This document shows, one piece after another, positions 20,774-31,113 of a stretch of 64,000 nucleotides of DNA. The DNA is from Favolaschia claudopus (taxonomy: Eukaryota; Basidiomycota; Agaricomycetes; Agaricales; Mycenaceae): positions 115,875-179,874 of the forward strand of contig JAWWNJ010000248.1 of assembly GCA_037176885.1 (NCBI GenBank), given 5' to 3'. The notes below the pieces were generated by a model, which saw only the letters and a list, made by a program, of their open reading frames with translations, made no database searches and had not been told where the DNA came from. Every line of letters starts with the position of its first letter. Positions within the stretch are counted from its first letter, which is position 1. The position numbers and the translations under genes were made by a program.

Positions 20774-21328
20774 TCACGGCGGGCTACAGTGAGGTAGCGG
20801 GGGCTTCAAGGAAGGATGAAGCCGAGTTGAAGTGAAGGAATAGTCTGCATAGATGCTATGAGACGGGGCTGAGGCGCTAAACGTGCGACACAAGCTGGAT
20901 GCGCGCTCCACATCGTGGATGACGCCGGACGCAGGGGAGTTGGCAAGGAAATTCAAGGTACGGGTATGGAGGAGTGAAACCGATTCGCAGAGCGCTGTGA
21001 GGTGTTTTTGGGCGTGCTCGAGTTGTCTCAAGAGCTTGTAGTGCCTCGTCGCTGTTTTCCTGCCAAGGCGGTAGCGGGCGCATGCGGCGCGCGATGTGAG
21101 CGGGGGCTGCTTCGAGCAAATGGCGAGGAACTTGGCGGTGCGCGGGTTCCAGCCGCGGGCCAGGGAAGTGGGGCGTGTCAGCTCGTGGTTGTCTGGGACG
21201 AAACGGGGGCCACGGTTGGCGTGGGCTTTTTTGGGTGGCGGGCGTATTTGGGGCTGGGGGCATGGTGCTGGGCCGAAACCTCGTCCAGGGCGATGGACGG
21301 GCCTGGGCTTATGATCTATCGGCCGCAA
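20774..21328 (-). CDS. Hypothetical protein, GC-rich (weak)
   Basis: A 184-residue open frame on the minus strand has a Pro/Arg-rich N-terminus and a more ordinary helical middle with the segment RHYKLLRQLEHAQKHLTALC. I recognise no family. The GC-rich composition keeps other frames open too, including a 159-residue plus-strand frame ending in a Cys run made by a TTG repeat. A GTTGTT run at 21395-21418 lies upstream. It could be the last exon of a longer gene or chance. Confidence 0.3.
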   Translation of the reverse strand: MRPIDHKPRPVHRPGRGFGPAPCPQPQIRPPPKKAHANRGPRFVPDNHELTRPTSLARGWNPRTAKFLAICSKQPPLTSRAACARYRLGRKTATRHYKLLRQLEHAQKHLTALCESVSLLHTRTLNFLANSPASGVIHDVERASSLCRTFSASAPSHSIYADYSFTSTRLHPSLKPPLPHCSPP

Positions 21329-21574
21329 TCGAGAGCCCGTGGCACGACGCAGACGGAACGACGACTAGCCAAAACCGATGGTGGTGGTTCTGGTTGTTGT
21401 TGTTGTTGTTGTTGTTCCAGTGGCAGGGACAAAAATCCTGAGCTCGCGGGTGCCTCGGATAGTCATTCAAGTCAGCACTGAAGAGTTTCCCTGCATGCAC
21501 TCGCTGTAGAGGGTGCAAGATACGGCTTTTGATGCGCCAGTAAAATCACACCATATATCACATTATTTTTTCCC

Positions 21575-21935
21575 GTCACAAAAAAAAAAAAAAAAAAAAT
21601 TGTCGTGATACAGTGGTGGAGAAAAAAAGAAGGGCCGCGGGGGTTTTCAGTAAGTCCGCCATGTACTGGCTAAATCAAATTCTAGACATGGAAGTATGAT
21701 TCTTCCCTACCATCTACTATGATCTAGCACATTCAGTTGAATATGATGTCGTGCAGTTCGCCCGAGAACAAAATGGTTGAAATAAAAATTCCCATAACCG
21801 GAAAAACTGAATGGGCTCTCATCAAAAAACCATTTTAATAGGCCAAAAGTACTTGAAAAATAGACCTAAGTAGTTTGCATTTTGGTTACAATGGAACTGA
21901 TCCAGATCTGAGCTCGTAATGGCCTTATAACCACA
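21575..21935 (+). repeat. A-run followed by a solo arm of the foldback MITE
   Basis: A run of about 19 A (21580-21599) is followed by CAGTGGTGGAGAAAAAA at 21612 and then about 320 bases resembling the left arm of the element at 4023-4707. The shared part includes AAAGTACTTGAAAAA and a TTTGGTT..AATGGAA block. The opposite arm is missing, so this is a partial copy. Confidence 0.6.
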
Positions 21936-22611
21936 TTCTATGAATCTACGAGTATTTATATACTCAAAAACCTAATTTGAGGATAAGGTTTGGGCAAGTT
22001 TGTCGCGTCAAATCGCCTGCAAAAAACCCATTCAGGCCCATCATTTTTGATCTGGGCCCGCCGCTTTGTCGATCTGCGCCGTTTGTTGTCCTTGGCTATA
22101 CTTCCTTGGCGTCTTTCTTGCCTTGTTCTCTCCCCGAAGGCGAAACCAACGGCAACAAACTCTCTGTGAAGCCGACTCGTCTTTGGCTACAACTTGAACT
22201 CACTTCGAGAGCCGCCGCTCAATGGAATCTCAGACTGAGTAAGACCCTCTGACTTGCTTCGAATAGCAAACGGAGTTGCAACTCTCTTCAATATACTTCT
22301 CAATGAAATCTGTCTCGCCTATTCTTCAAGTATGGTGATCTTCAATCTAATCTGGCTTCTTTTGTTAACACATGCGAGGCTGAAGGTCAATGAATGTGTG
22401 TGATGATTCTCTCTTCATTTTCTGTGTACTGACCGCCGCATCGCAGCATTATAATCACCCATTTTTCATTTGACAACAACTGGCACCTGCACCTGCGAAG
22501 AGTTATTGCAGTCAGCGTCGTGTAGTGAGTATATACCAGATGCGGCAGCGCGACACACTTGATATGCGACACATTTGTGTAAGATGTGACACATTGTCAC
22601 AGCGTGTCACT
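21936..22611. other. Intergenic, no supported gene
   Basis: No domain or splice pattern is visible. TGTGACACATT-type words recur at 22557-22600, including a short palindrome around ATTGTCACAGCGTGTCA next to the following MITE. Confidence 0.4.
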
Positions 22612-22922
22612 CCCAGTGAGAAGTCCAGGCAGCCAGATCGAACCGAAATCGAGCTATAATGAACCAGCGGCGCGATGAGTCGAGCCAGATCAAGCCGTCG
22701 GACATTTTTCGAGCGAAAATAGACCGGTTCGCTTTGGGTTCGCTGTGGCTCGACGGAATTGCCTCTACACGTCGAGCAGAATCAGCGGATTGGCATATCT
22801 TGCTCACCGTTTTCCAAAATTCACACGGCCGACAAGGAGAATCTCCTTAGAAAATGGCGGGGGCTGAAATGGCTCGATATTTGTCCGCTGGCTCGATCTG
22901 GCTGCCCGGACTCTCACTAGGC
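22612..22922. mobile_element. 311-bp inverted-repeat MITE
   Basis: The ends CCCAGTGAGAAGTCCAGGCA and, complemented, GCCTAGTGAGAGTCCGGGCA lead into a shared GCCAGATCGA block. Flanking 8-mers GTGTCACT and ATGTCACT differ by one base, consistent with a hAT-type duplication. A central GAGCGAAAATAGACCGG block is unpaired. It is non-coding. Confidence 0.7.
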
Positions 22923-22972
22923 ATGTCACTGTGATGAATGGAACATTTCTGTGACTTTAAGTGACAATCAAC

Positions 22973-23280
22973 TAACAGAATCTGAAAATGCGCGGAAGGC
23001 GCAATAACCTCAGTCTCCCGCAATGTGGGATGAAAGACTGTATATTAAATACCTGAAAATGCGCGGAAGGCGCAATAACTACACAATGAGTAAGTAAATA
23101 CAAGTAGGTAGATAGATAGAGAACTCACCCTCAGTCTCCCGCAATGTGGGATGAAAGACTGAGGGTGGTGGACAGACGAGCGCGGTTTATATGTAAGAAC
23201 AAGGCTGTATGATAAGTATCAGATATCTATCAAGGGCCGGAGCGGCGGGGCGGCTACCCGGAATAATTCATATTCTGACA
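22973..23280 (-). repeat. 3' LTR of the copia element
   Basis: The LTR contains two copies of CTGAAAATGCGCGGAAGG-containing 27-mers and two copies of a 30-base unit with CCCGCAATGTGGG. The second unit is flanked to form a hairpin with a 10-bp stem CCCTCAGTCT / AGACTGAGGG. The pol frame ends inside the LTR at 23268. Confidence 0.95.
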
Positions 23281-26200
23281 CCCCCACTCGACCCAGGCCG
23301 TAGTCCCATAGATAGACAGAATTTGGAGTGCTTGTCATGAGATAAAGGTTTTGTGAAAATATCGGCCACCATTTCATCTGTAGGATACCACAAGACAATA
23401 CATTCTCCGGTGCGAACCAAGTCATCACGGACAAAATGATATTTTCTTTGTATATGCTGAGTCCTAGCGCGGTATTGTGGATCCTGGGACAGAATAATGG
23501 CAGCTCGATTATCACATCTCAACTCAGTGGGATTTCTCTGATGTTGACCTAGTTCGTCAAAAAAGGATCTTAACCATGCTAGATGTTGTCCTGCATTTGC
23601 AAGTCCAATGTATTCACTCTCAGTAGAAGATAGAGCGACCATGGATTGCCGACGGCTAGACCATCCGATTGCTCCAGAGTTGACAATGAACACATAACCA
23701 GAAGTAGAACGAGATGTATCTCTGTCTCATTCCAATTGGCATCACTGTATCCCAGAAATTGCATGTCCATGCTGATGTCAGCCCCGTTGTATACAAGTTC
23801 CCAATGACGGGTGCCTTTGAGTATCGAAGAAGTCGTTTTGCTGCTGCCCAATGAATTCTCTTTGGCTTTGCACTAAATCGACCAAGTACTCCTACACTGT
23901 ATGCAAGATCTGGTCGAGTACCTAGCATGGCATACATAGCAGACCCGATTACACTTTGATATGGAACAATAGATCCACCTTCGACAATAGCCATATGGGT
24001 AATGATACTGTCGTCATCAGGGTCATTCTCTGTGAGCGGGGTTCCAGTAGACATAGGCGTGAATACAGGTTTGCAGTCTGTCATGCCATAGCGAGAAAGG
24101 ACTTTGTCAATATACTGACGCTGGTTCAGTGCAATGGTGCGCTTCTTACGGTTTCGAACGATCTCGATCCCAAGGAGGTATTTGGCTGGACCTAGGTCTC
24201 GCATCTTAAAAGTAGATGAAAGCATTCTTTTGACTTTGGAAGAGAATTCTTTAGAAGTTGCAGCAACAAGAAGATCATCAACATAGACCACAACAAAACA
24301 AGTCTGTTTGCCTTCTTTATAAACATAAAGGCAGGTCTCTGAATTCAAGCGATGAAATCCGAGTTTTAGAATCTCTGTGTCAAAAGTCCTGTTCCAAGTT
24401 CTCCCAGCTTGTTTAAGACCATACAATGAACACTTGAGTCGCCAGCAGTGACCTTCTGGAATTTCAACACCATCTGGAGGCATCATGTAGATTTCTTCCT
24501 CCAGTTTACCATTGAGGTAGGCTTGTGAAACATCCAGCTGATCCAGTTCTAAGTCATATTCGGCAGCAAGAGCACAAATGATGCGAACAGACTCAAGATT
24601 GGCAGTGGGCGCAAAAACTTCTTTGTAGTCAACACCTTCTTTCTGAGTATCTCCTCTGGCAACGATTCGGACTTTGTAACGAGCAATTTTGCCTGTTTCA
24701 TCCACTTTGACTTTGGGAACCACTTTGGATTTAATAGGCTTGACACCGTCTGGTATGGGAACAACATCATAGACATCATTTGCTCGGAAACCAGCAAGTT
24801 CCTCTTCAAGTCCAGCTTTCCAATGTTCAGCATTAGGACCCTGCAATGCTTCTTGCCAACTAGAAGGGTCAAGAGGGTTCTGAGCTAAAAAGGCTTCTTC
24901 AATAGCATCATCTAGAGAAGCAAGCAAGACTGCCTCTGGAGCATCAGGGACTTCAATGTCTGGTTCGCCAGAAGCTTCATTTTCTTTCGCCTGTTTACGT
25001 GCTGCATTCTCTGCATCACGCTGAGCTTTTGACTGATGCTGTGGTCCTTCAGCTATTCTGTCGTACTCAGCAGTGGGATGTTGTGCCCTTGCATGTGGAC
25101 GTGTTGACCGCCTAGTAGGTTCCTGTCGTACGCCTGCGACCTTGCGCAATGGTGGAGCTCCCCTATTTGATGGATGGACAATAGACGGCGGATCAGCCTG
25201 ACTTAGATTATCCCCCACTGAACCTGGTATCGGGTGAGGCAAAGTGTCCAGTTCACCATCATCATCATCATCACCATAATATGGGGTAGACCTCTTCCGC
25301 AGTGTCTGAGCAAAATCCTCATATTCTTTCCTAGATGTAGCAGGTGCCTCAAGCTTTGGTTCTATAGGTGAATCAAGTTCCTGGTCATCAAACCGAACAT
25401 GCCTAGATGTGATGGTTTCGCCATAAGAACCATCTTTGTTGATTACTAGCAAGTCATACGCTTTACTGTTTTCATGGTAGCCAACAAAGATGCAACGCTT
25501 TGCTTTATCGCCAAATTTCTGCTTGTGACGCTTTTCTTTAGGAATCAGAGGATAAGCTCTACAGCCAAAAGGATGCAGGTGTCGTATGTTTATTGGACGG
25601 TCAAAAAGTTTCTCATGAGGGATCTCAAATTCCTGTGCTGAAGTAGGTGTTCTATTCACAGTATAACCAGCTGCTCGCATTGCTAAGACCCAAAATTTAC
25701 GAGGAAGGCGTGAGGCAATCAACATAGTTGTAGCTCTGGAAACAAGTGTTTGATTCATTCGCTCTGCTACTCCGTTTTGCTCTGGAGTGTAAGGTGCTGT
25801 TGTTTCATGGATGATGCCTAGACGTTTGAATTCTGTTTCCATTTGGTGAGACGTGAATTCACCACCCCCATCTGTGCGAAAGAATTGAGTCCAGCCCTCA
25901 CAGAATTCCCAATTAGCAATTTGAGCACGAAAATGAGCCTCAGTAGATTTTCGCCATTCTTTGAGTTTTGAATAGACTTGGGATTTCTTTTGGGCAAATA
26001 GAATCCACACCTCAGAGGAATGATGATCTATAAGGACCACCCAGTAGCGTATTCCACCTGGGCCTTCAGGTGTTACCGGACCACCAACATCAGATGATAC
26101 AATATCTAAAGGACCACGAGCTTTGGTTTGACTTTTGGAAAATGGTAATTTCTTCATTTTCCCAAGAACACAGGGTTCACAGAATTTGGGGATTCCTGTC

Positions 26201-26379
26201 AAGGATGTAATTTCACCAAGTCGGCCTTTAGCAACAGATTTCTGTAATAGTTGGAAATTTGTATGACCAGATATTCGATGAAGATGATTGATATCCATAG
26301 CAAATAGTGCATGTGGATCTTCACTCAAAGGAGTATAGACAATGTGGTACATACAGTCCCTTCCGATGCTTGGCTTCAA
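23268..26379 (-). pseudogene. Copia pol: integrase, reverse transcriptase, RNase H (frame-broken)
   Basis: The main frame (26379-23656) starts with the integrase zinc motif (HRISGH, then CEPCVLGK). The catalytic core has D in DIVSSDVGGP, D in FFRTDGGGEF and E in YTPEQNGVAERMNQ. A variable, acidic linker follows. RT begins near IARYKVRIVARGDTQKEG and keeps the active site YVDDLLVAA. Near 23830 the frame shifts (ILKGTRHWELVYNG is in another frame) and near 23700 it shifts again into the RNase H part, with SSTESEYIGLA, HIQRKYHFVRD and ADIFTKPL, ending at 23268. Integrase, RT and RNase H would integrate and copy the element in virus-like particles. The main frame begins within gag's end without an ATG, so translation would need a frameshift from gag or the gene is broken there too. 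Confidence 0.9.
23281..23300 (-). other. Polypurine tract
   Basis: On the element's coding strand GAGTGGGGG immediately precedes the 3' LTR. This is the usual position of the plus-strand primer of LTR retrotransposons. Confidence 0.6.
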
Positions 26380-27730
26380 TCATTCTTTGCCCTTTTGGGT
26401 TTCGAACAATGCAGACATCTGCTTCGAACATGCAATTGTATCCCTTTTTAGCCATTTGTTGCACTGAGACAAGTGTGATACCAAAGGATGGGACATGTAA
26501 TGCACGTAGAGAGACATCAGACATCCCTCGCTTTGTTTTGCAAGATAGACGGATGGTTCCAGTTCCAACTGCATCACAATATGTGTCATTACCAAGCCGC
26601 ACCCTTTTTGGTGGAGTGAGTACTTTATAAGAACCTGTCTCAAACCATGCCTCATTTGGTGTCATGGTGGTAGAAGCTCCAGAGTCAATTACCACAGCTT
26701 TGGATGAAGGGTTTGCATCACTCAAAAGATAAGCAGACATAGCAGCATAGGATTTCTGGGAAACAACAGGTACAGCTAAATGTCCATGTTCAGAGTCATC
26801 GGAATCAGATTCAGAATCTGTAGTAGCAGAGGCATTTGCCTTGTCACGGCGCTTTCTAGGTCTCGCTTTCTCAGACTTCTGCTTGTCATTCTTCTTGGAG
26901 TCCTTTGATCCCTGCGCTAGATTCTTCAACTGATAGCAGTTATCGGAAGTATGGGATTTGTTTTGTCCATGTATAAGGCAATGTTTATCGCCCTTGGCAG
27001 ATGGCTTTCCTTTGCCAGGGTTTGTGGATTTAGCAGCTAGAGCAGTGTCGTCGCTGTTCTCACTCTTTGGCAGTTTACCAAGAGTGATCAGGCGAGCACG
27101 AGCTTTATCCCAAGTTATGCCTGTACCAAGAGAGGACACAATGTTCCCTTTAATGCCTGTCCAGTAGCTATCATCTGGTAGAGTGCTGAGCAGAATGAGA
27201 GGCTGAAGCTCTGGGGGAAATGGAAATTCCAGGCGTGCAAGCCTATCAAAACAGGTCTTGATAGCAGCTACATGAGAAAGAATCTTGTTGCGATCCATGA
27301 GCTCTGGTTCGCCTTCAATAACGAGCTTGGTGCTAAAAAGTTCTGCTAGAACACCCATTGCGGAATCGGCACGATTTTCTGCTTCAAAGCGCTGGCGCAG
27401 TTTGGCCCAGAGAATTCCAGCATTAGATTCGTTGACATACTCTGTGCGCAGTTCTGCTGAAAGAAGCTTCTGAATGACACCTAAAGCACGGCTATTACGT
27501 TCGCCAGGGGTATCCTTGAAAGCTACGCCAGCAACAGGAGCTGTAGCAGGCAGAGGAGTAACAGCAGCAGCAGCAACGGTGGCATCAGCTGCATTTGCAG
27601 CGAGGATAACAGATTCAAGCAGAGTGTAGACTCCCTGTAGGCGCAGTTCCACTGTAGCATTAACATGAAAAATCGGCCAGTCTTCTGCTCCGGAAAGCTC
27701 AGAAGAAGCCGAGTTTGCCGCAGTTGACAT
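26321..27730 (-). CDS. Copia gag-protease
   Basis: Gag forms the virus-like particle and the aspartic protease matures it. I start at ATG 27730 (MSTAANSASSELSGAEDWP), the first ATG after the leader, giving about 469 residues. The N-terminal half is a UBN2/gag-type helical domain (LWAKLRQRFEAE). A CCHC-like zinc knuckle variant, HCLIHGQNKSHTSDNC, lies near residue 253. A Lys/Arg-rich and Ser/Asp-rich linker precedes the protease motif VVIDSGASTTMTPN near 350. The frame ends at 26321 and overlaps the pol frame by 59 bases; reaching pol would need a +1 shift. Most fungal copia elements have a single gag-pol frame. Confidence 0.88.
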   Translation of the reverse strand: MSTAANSASSELSGAEDWPIFHVNATVELRLQGVYTLLESVILAANAADATVAAAAVTPLPATAPVAGVAFKDTPGERNSRALGVIQKLLSAELRTEYVNESNAGILWAKLRQRFEAENRADSAMGVLAELFSTKLVIEGEPELMDRNKILSHVAAIKTCFDRLARLEFPFPPELQPLILLSTLPDDSYWTGIKGNIVSSLGTGITWDKARARLITLGKLPKSENSDDTALAAKSTNPGKGKPSAKGDKHCLIHGQNKSHTSDNCYQLKNLAQGSKDSKKNDKQKSEKARPRKRRDKANASATTDSESDSDDSEHGHLAVPVVSQKSYAAMSAYLLSDANPSSKAVVIDSGASTTMTPNEAWFETGSYKVLTPPKRVRLGNDTYCDAVGTGTIRLSCKTKRGMSDVSLRALHVPSFGITLVSVQQMAKKGYNCMFEADVCIVRNPKGQRMIEAKHRKGLYVPHCLYSFE

Positions 27731-27881
27731 TGTGTGAGAAGTCCGAGGTGAGATAACCAGAGTCCGAGGGAATTTCGGCAACAGGTCGTGTGATTGATTG
27801 ATTGATACAAGTCTGTGCTTGTGATGCTTCGAGCTCTGATGAGCGAGCAGGTGAGTCTTCCAATAGGTACGTCTTCAGAGA

Positions 27882-27905
27882 GCTAGCGCTCGGTGGCCCA
27901 TAACC
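27882..27905 (-). other. Primer-binding site, half-tRNA(iMet) type
   Basis: Directly after the 5' LTR the coding strand reads GGTTATGGGCC. This complements the anticodon-loop region of initiator tRNA-Met, as in Drosophila copia, where a cleaved half tRNA primes minus-strand DNA synthesis. The match is from memory of that region. Confidence 0.6.
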
Positions 27906-28213
27906 TAACAGAATCTGAAAATGCGCGGAAGGCGCAATAACCTCAGTCTCCCGCAATGTGGGATGAAAGACTGTATATTAAATACCTGAAAATGCGCGGA
28001 AGGCGCAATAACTACACAATGAGTAAGTAAATACAAGTAGGTAGATAGATAGAGAACTCACCCTCAGTCTCCCGCAATGTGGGATGAAAGACTGAGGGTG
28101 GTGGACAGACGAGCGCGGTTTATATGTAAGAACAAGGCTGTATGATAAGTATCAGATATCTATCAAGGGCCGGAGCGGCGGGGCGGCTACCCGGAATAAT
28201 TCATATTCTGACA
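27906..28213 (-). repeat. 5' LTR of the copia element
   Basis: By eye it is identical to the 3' LTR at 22973-23280, including both internal repeat pairs. The promoter and transcription start should lie here. Confidence 0.95.
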
Positions 28214-28218
28214 TCAAC

Positions 28219-28943
28219 ATCCCATCACGGCAAAGTAATGCTCCTTCAGCTCTCGGCAACACTCGGCCTGGCGGCAAATCCTTCGACGTAGTTTGCGCGA
28301 AGGGGACCGACCATTCCCGTCCCCTCCCTTCCCCGGGCCTCGCTGCGCTCGGGGGGTCCCCCGAACCGGGGCCGCTCAGATCGGCACACTAAAGCCTCGT
28401 TCGCGCGGATCGCAATGTCTTCACCCTAACCTTAACCAGTTGGGGCGGGGTTTTTTTTTTGCTGGATTCCCGCAGTTAGGGCGCGCTTGCCCTAACTGCT
28501 CGGTTGCGCGTTCTTTTGGCCTTCTGTGACGCGAGTCGATATTCGTGGCTTCTTGGGAGCCAGGGATGAGTCTTGAGGAGTAGAGGTCGCGGCTAGAGCG
28601 CGCCCTCTGGCCGTTAGTCGTAAGATGAGCGCTAGGTAGCGCTCATCGCCGTTGTCTCCCATCGGCGAGGGGTCGTGTGATCCTGGACAGGAGCCCCTGC
28701 AACACCGGGGCCATGGAGCAGTTAGACGCATGCTCAGGTAAGTAGGGGGGTCTAACGCGGGTCGGTGGCTCGCCGTCGGGAGATCTCAGTCTTCACTGAT
28801 AGTAAAGCAAGATGAGATTATGTAATGTACATCTAATCTATCTACAGAGATGAGAGATAAGATCTGAGATAAGAAATTAGAGATATTTGAGTAAAGTAAT
28901 GGCCACGGGCCGCGTAAGTATTCAGCAAGAAAATATGTCCGTA
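28219..28943. other. Intergenic, GC-rich then A/T-rich
   Basis: A GC-rich block (28290-28380) carries CTCGCTGCGCTCGGGG, like the repeat at 11786. CAGTTAGGGC and GCCCTAACTG form a hairpin at 28473-28498. GAGATAAGA and GAGATGAGAG words recur at 28840-28885. No gene is supported. Confidence 0.4.
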
Positions 28944-29435
28944 TCACAGTGCCCCCCTACGCGTCAGTGTCCTTTTACTCCACTGGGGCCCCATCCTCGC
29001 GTCCTCATCCTCAGCATCAGCCCAGCCCATCGCAGCGTCGTCGTCCTCCTCGTTCTGTACTTCCTCGCCCGGAATCAGGACGACTATCTCGGAGGGCTGC
29101 TCAGATGCAAGTGCGCGAGGCAGAGTCTCGTCGTTGCCTTGGTTCCTTTGCGCCAGACGAGCGGCCTTCTTCTCCAGTTTTGCCTGGTCCTTCATCCACT
29201 GCTTGTTACCTGATCGCTTACCCCGCTTCGCCTTCTTTTTGGTTGGCGCTGCGGGCTCAGCTTTCTCCGATACCTCGCCTTCCTCCTTGCTCAACCTCTT
29301 TCTTTTCTTAGAGCCTGAAGCCCGTTGAGTACTGATTCTCCCGAGCAGAGAATTAGCCGGCGGCTGAATTCGTTCGAGGAGAGGGCGAGGGGGCGAGGTC
29401 AGTCGCTGTTTCTGTTTCAGAGGCGGACCTTTCAA
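28944..29435 (-). CDS. Basic, low-complexity protein, possibly a retroelement gag tail (weak)
   Basis: The 163-residue frame contains SPPRPLLERI and SLLGRIS modules, a Lys-rich stretch (SKKRKR; TKKKAKRGKRSGNKQW) and an acidic end (EEDDDAAMGWADAEDED). In my recollection these recall the disordered C-terminal region of agaric LTR-retrotransposon gag proteins. A Pro-rich frame upstream (29432-29704, minus) may belong to the same protein, separated by a stop. No RT lies nearby. Confidence 0.35.
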   Translation of the reverse strand: MKGPPLKQKQRLTSPPRPLLERIQPPANSLLGRISTQRASGSKKRKRLSKEEGEVSEKAEPAAPTKKKAKRGKRSGNKQWMKDQAKLEKKAARLAQRNQGNDETLPRALASEQPSEIVVLIPGEEVQNEEDDDAAMGWADAEDEDARMGPQWSKRTLTRRGAL

Positions 29436-29548
29436 AATGGAGGCGGATAGTTGGGTTTGAGGCGAGCACTCAGCGGAGTGGGCTTTGGCGCCTTGGGCGG
29501 ACGCGGAGGGAATCTAGGCGCGGGAGGACGAGGCGGCGATTGTAAGCG

Positions 29549-30894
29549 ATGTTCCAAAGCCGTTTTAGTAGCCGCATGCACAAGGATCAGAACAGCTTCA
29601 AAGGTGGTAATACAGCAATGAATACTCACTGGCCTAACCTCGATGTTCGTCCGATTCCCCTCGCCACAAAGGATGCCGCGCAGGCGATTCGAAAGATCCT
29701 GCACCCCGAGGAAGGGGACAAGCCGATTAGCGAGGAGGAAATGAAGCGTCTCGAGGAGCGCTAGCCGGAGCTGTTTTCAATAATGCTCTCGAGAAGCGTG
29801 GACAAGGGGACGCTCACCAGATGTTTATGGAGGCTCACCTGGACGTCGAGTACGTCAAGCGTTTCCCCCAGACCAACAACACGCGCTTTGGGAGCTATGG
29901 CGAGGCGGCGGTGGAGCTCCTTGCGCACCTTGATGCGTAGCGGCGGTTCCTCGATGTTATCAAAATTCGGAAGGACTCCCAGACCTGGACAAACATTGAG
30001 AAGAACGTTTCAGCTGGGCTGAACGACGGACCGACACTCACCGAGCTCTCAGCAATGGCATTGTATCACCTCACAGTATCCGCGCCCTGCGTGCGTGCTG
30101 TCAGAAAGGATGAAAAAGAGATCGCGTTGAACGCGATTGACCTCAGACCACTCCACCGGGATGTACACAACCACTGCCAGCACCTGATTGACAATCCCGA
30201 GCTGTACATGGACTTCGATGCCGAAACCTTTGCGCTGGCAACATTCGACGGGAAGACTCCTCAAAACACCGCGGTTTTGACTCAAATTAACGCGTTGTAC
30301 GCGTCGGAAAAAATTCCTCACCTTCAGGAGATGTTCTCCAAGTCTCTTGAGGGTGCAATCGCGACGTGGATTCGGTTCTCTTCCGAGTACGCGCCGGGTG
30401 GGGTAATCGATGGTCTCAGTGAAAGCGAACGTGCCCACGTCTGGCTCCCGGCGACCAACGACAGAAACGAGGGGGCTCTCGGGGCTTTGATAGTGTGGTT
30501 TCGCCAAAATTCCAACGCTGCGCTACACACCCACAATGGCCTCACGATGTATCAAAGGAACGGGACGTACGAGTTTGCTCAAAAATTCCTCACTTCCGAG
30601 GACCACAAGCACATAATCCAGGCTGCTCGAGTGTTGGACAAGGAGGGGCTGGAGAAGAAGAGGAGGGCGATGCAGAAAGAGTACGACGCGCGTTTCGTGG
30701 CTGAGAAAGAGCAGGCAAAGGCGGAGAAGGAAGCAAGAGAAGTCATGATCCAATCAAGGCTCGATGCCACGCCTCTCATTCAATCTGTCGACGACATTTG
30801 CTTCCATGGAATGACGCGGCTTTTGCGACTCAATCCCGCCCACCGACGTGCAGAACGAAGGCAACATACCATCAATTTCCCGGAATACAACTGA
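29549..30894 (+). pseudogene. C-terminal half of a multicopy agaric family with NDRNEGALG motif
   Basis: The visible pieces are MHKDQNSFKGGNTAM at 29576, a region with YVKRFPQTNNTRFGSYGEAA near 29848-29910, NIEKNVSAGL, LTELSAMALYHLTVSAP near 30037-30085, and a long frame to 30894. That frame contains ATWIRFSSEYAPGG, WLPATNDRNEGALGALIVWF and a Lys/Glu-rich coiled tail. I remember this order from a large Agaricomycete family of about 900 residues that behaves like mobile DNA; its enzyme class is unknown to me. The HKDxN and NEGALG motifs could be parts of a DDE-type site, but that is a guess. Breaks: a stop at 29762 region, a frameshift near 29770 and a TAG near 29938. The N-terminal coiled-coil half is missing here; a similar half stands alone at 37242-37997. 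Confidence 0.6.
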
Positions 30895-30944
30895 TCACCG
30901 ACTGATTGATGGCCCATCAAAAGCCGTCGCTGGCCACCACCAAA

Positions 30945-31077
30945 GGGCAACCCCGCCATTCCAAGGTGATGGCCGGTCGCCAGACCGATTAAAGCCGATG
31001 GCCACGGCCAGTAAAAACCCTCGGCAATCTGAGGCTATTTCCGGCGAAATAAAGCCCTCGAAATGACCGATTTTTCC
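30945..31077 (+). repeat. Multi-hairpin repeat, copy B
   Basis: This is the second copy of the block at 15752-15886. The hairpins CGGTC-GCCA-GACCG, TGGCC-AC-GGCCA, CCTC/GAGG and GGCTATTTC/GAAATAAAGCC are kept although bases differ. Its 3' end overlaps a potential ATG (31063) of the next gene. Confidence 0.6.
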
Positions 31078-31113
31078 GTTTCCTCTCTACCACCACCACA
31101 ATTCTTCTGGGCC

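Larger units (their letters stand above)
22973..28213 (-). mobile_element. Complete Ty1/copia LTR retrotransposon
   Basis: Two 308-bp LTRs (22973-23280 and 27906-28213) appear identical base for base and enclose gag, protease, integrase, RT and RNase H on the minus strand in copia order. A perfect 5-bp duplication TCAAC lies at 22968-22972 and 28214-28218. On the coding strand the LTR starts TGTCAGAATATG and ends GATTCTGTTA. Identical LTRs imply a very recent insertion, yet the coding region has three frame breaks, so this copy is probably non-autonomous or contains sequence errors. Confidence 0.95.

Noticed and set aside
21002..21481. A 159-residue plus-strand frame with a run of Cys
   Set aside because: The Cys run comes from a TTG/TGT microsatellite and the region is GC-rich, which keeps several frames open; no domain is seen.
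22973..28213. Reading the LTRs as a tandem duplication rather than an LTR retrotransposon
   Set aside because: Gag-protease, integrase and RT domains lie between them in copia order, with PBS, PPT and a 5-bp target duplication.
28423..28498. CCCTAACCTTAACC and TTAGGG words suggested a telomeric repeat
   Set aside because: Only two imperfect units plus one hairpin occur, with no tandem TTAGGG array; chance or transposon sequence is enough to explain them.
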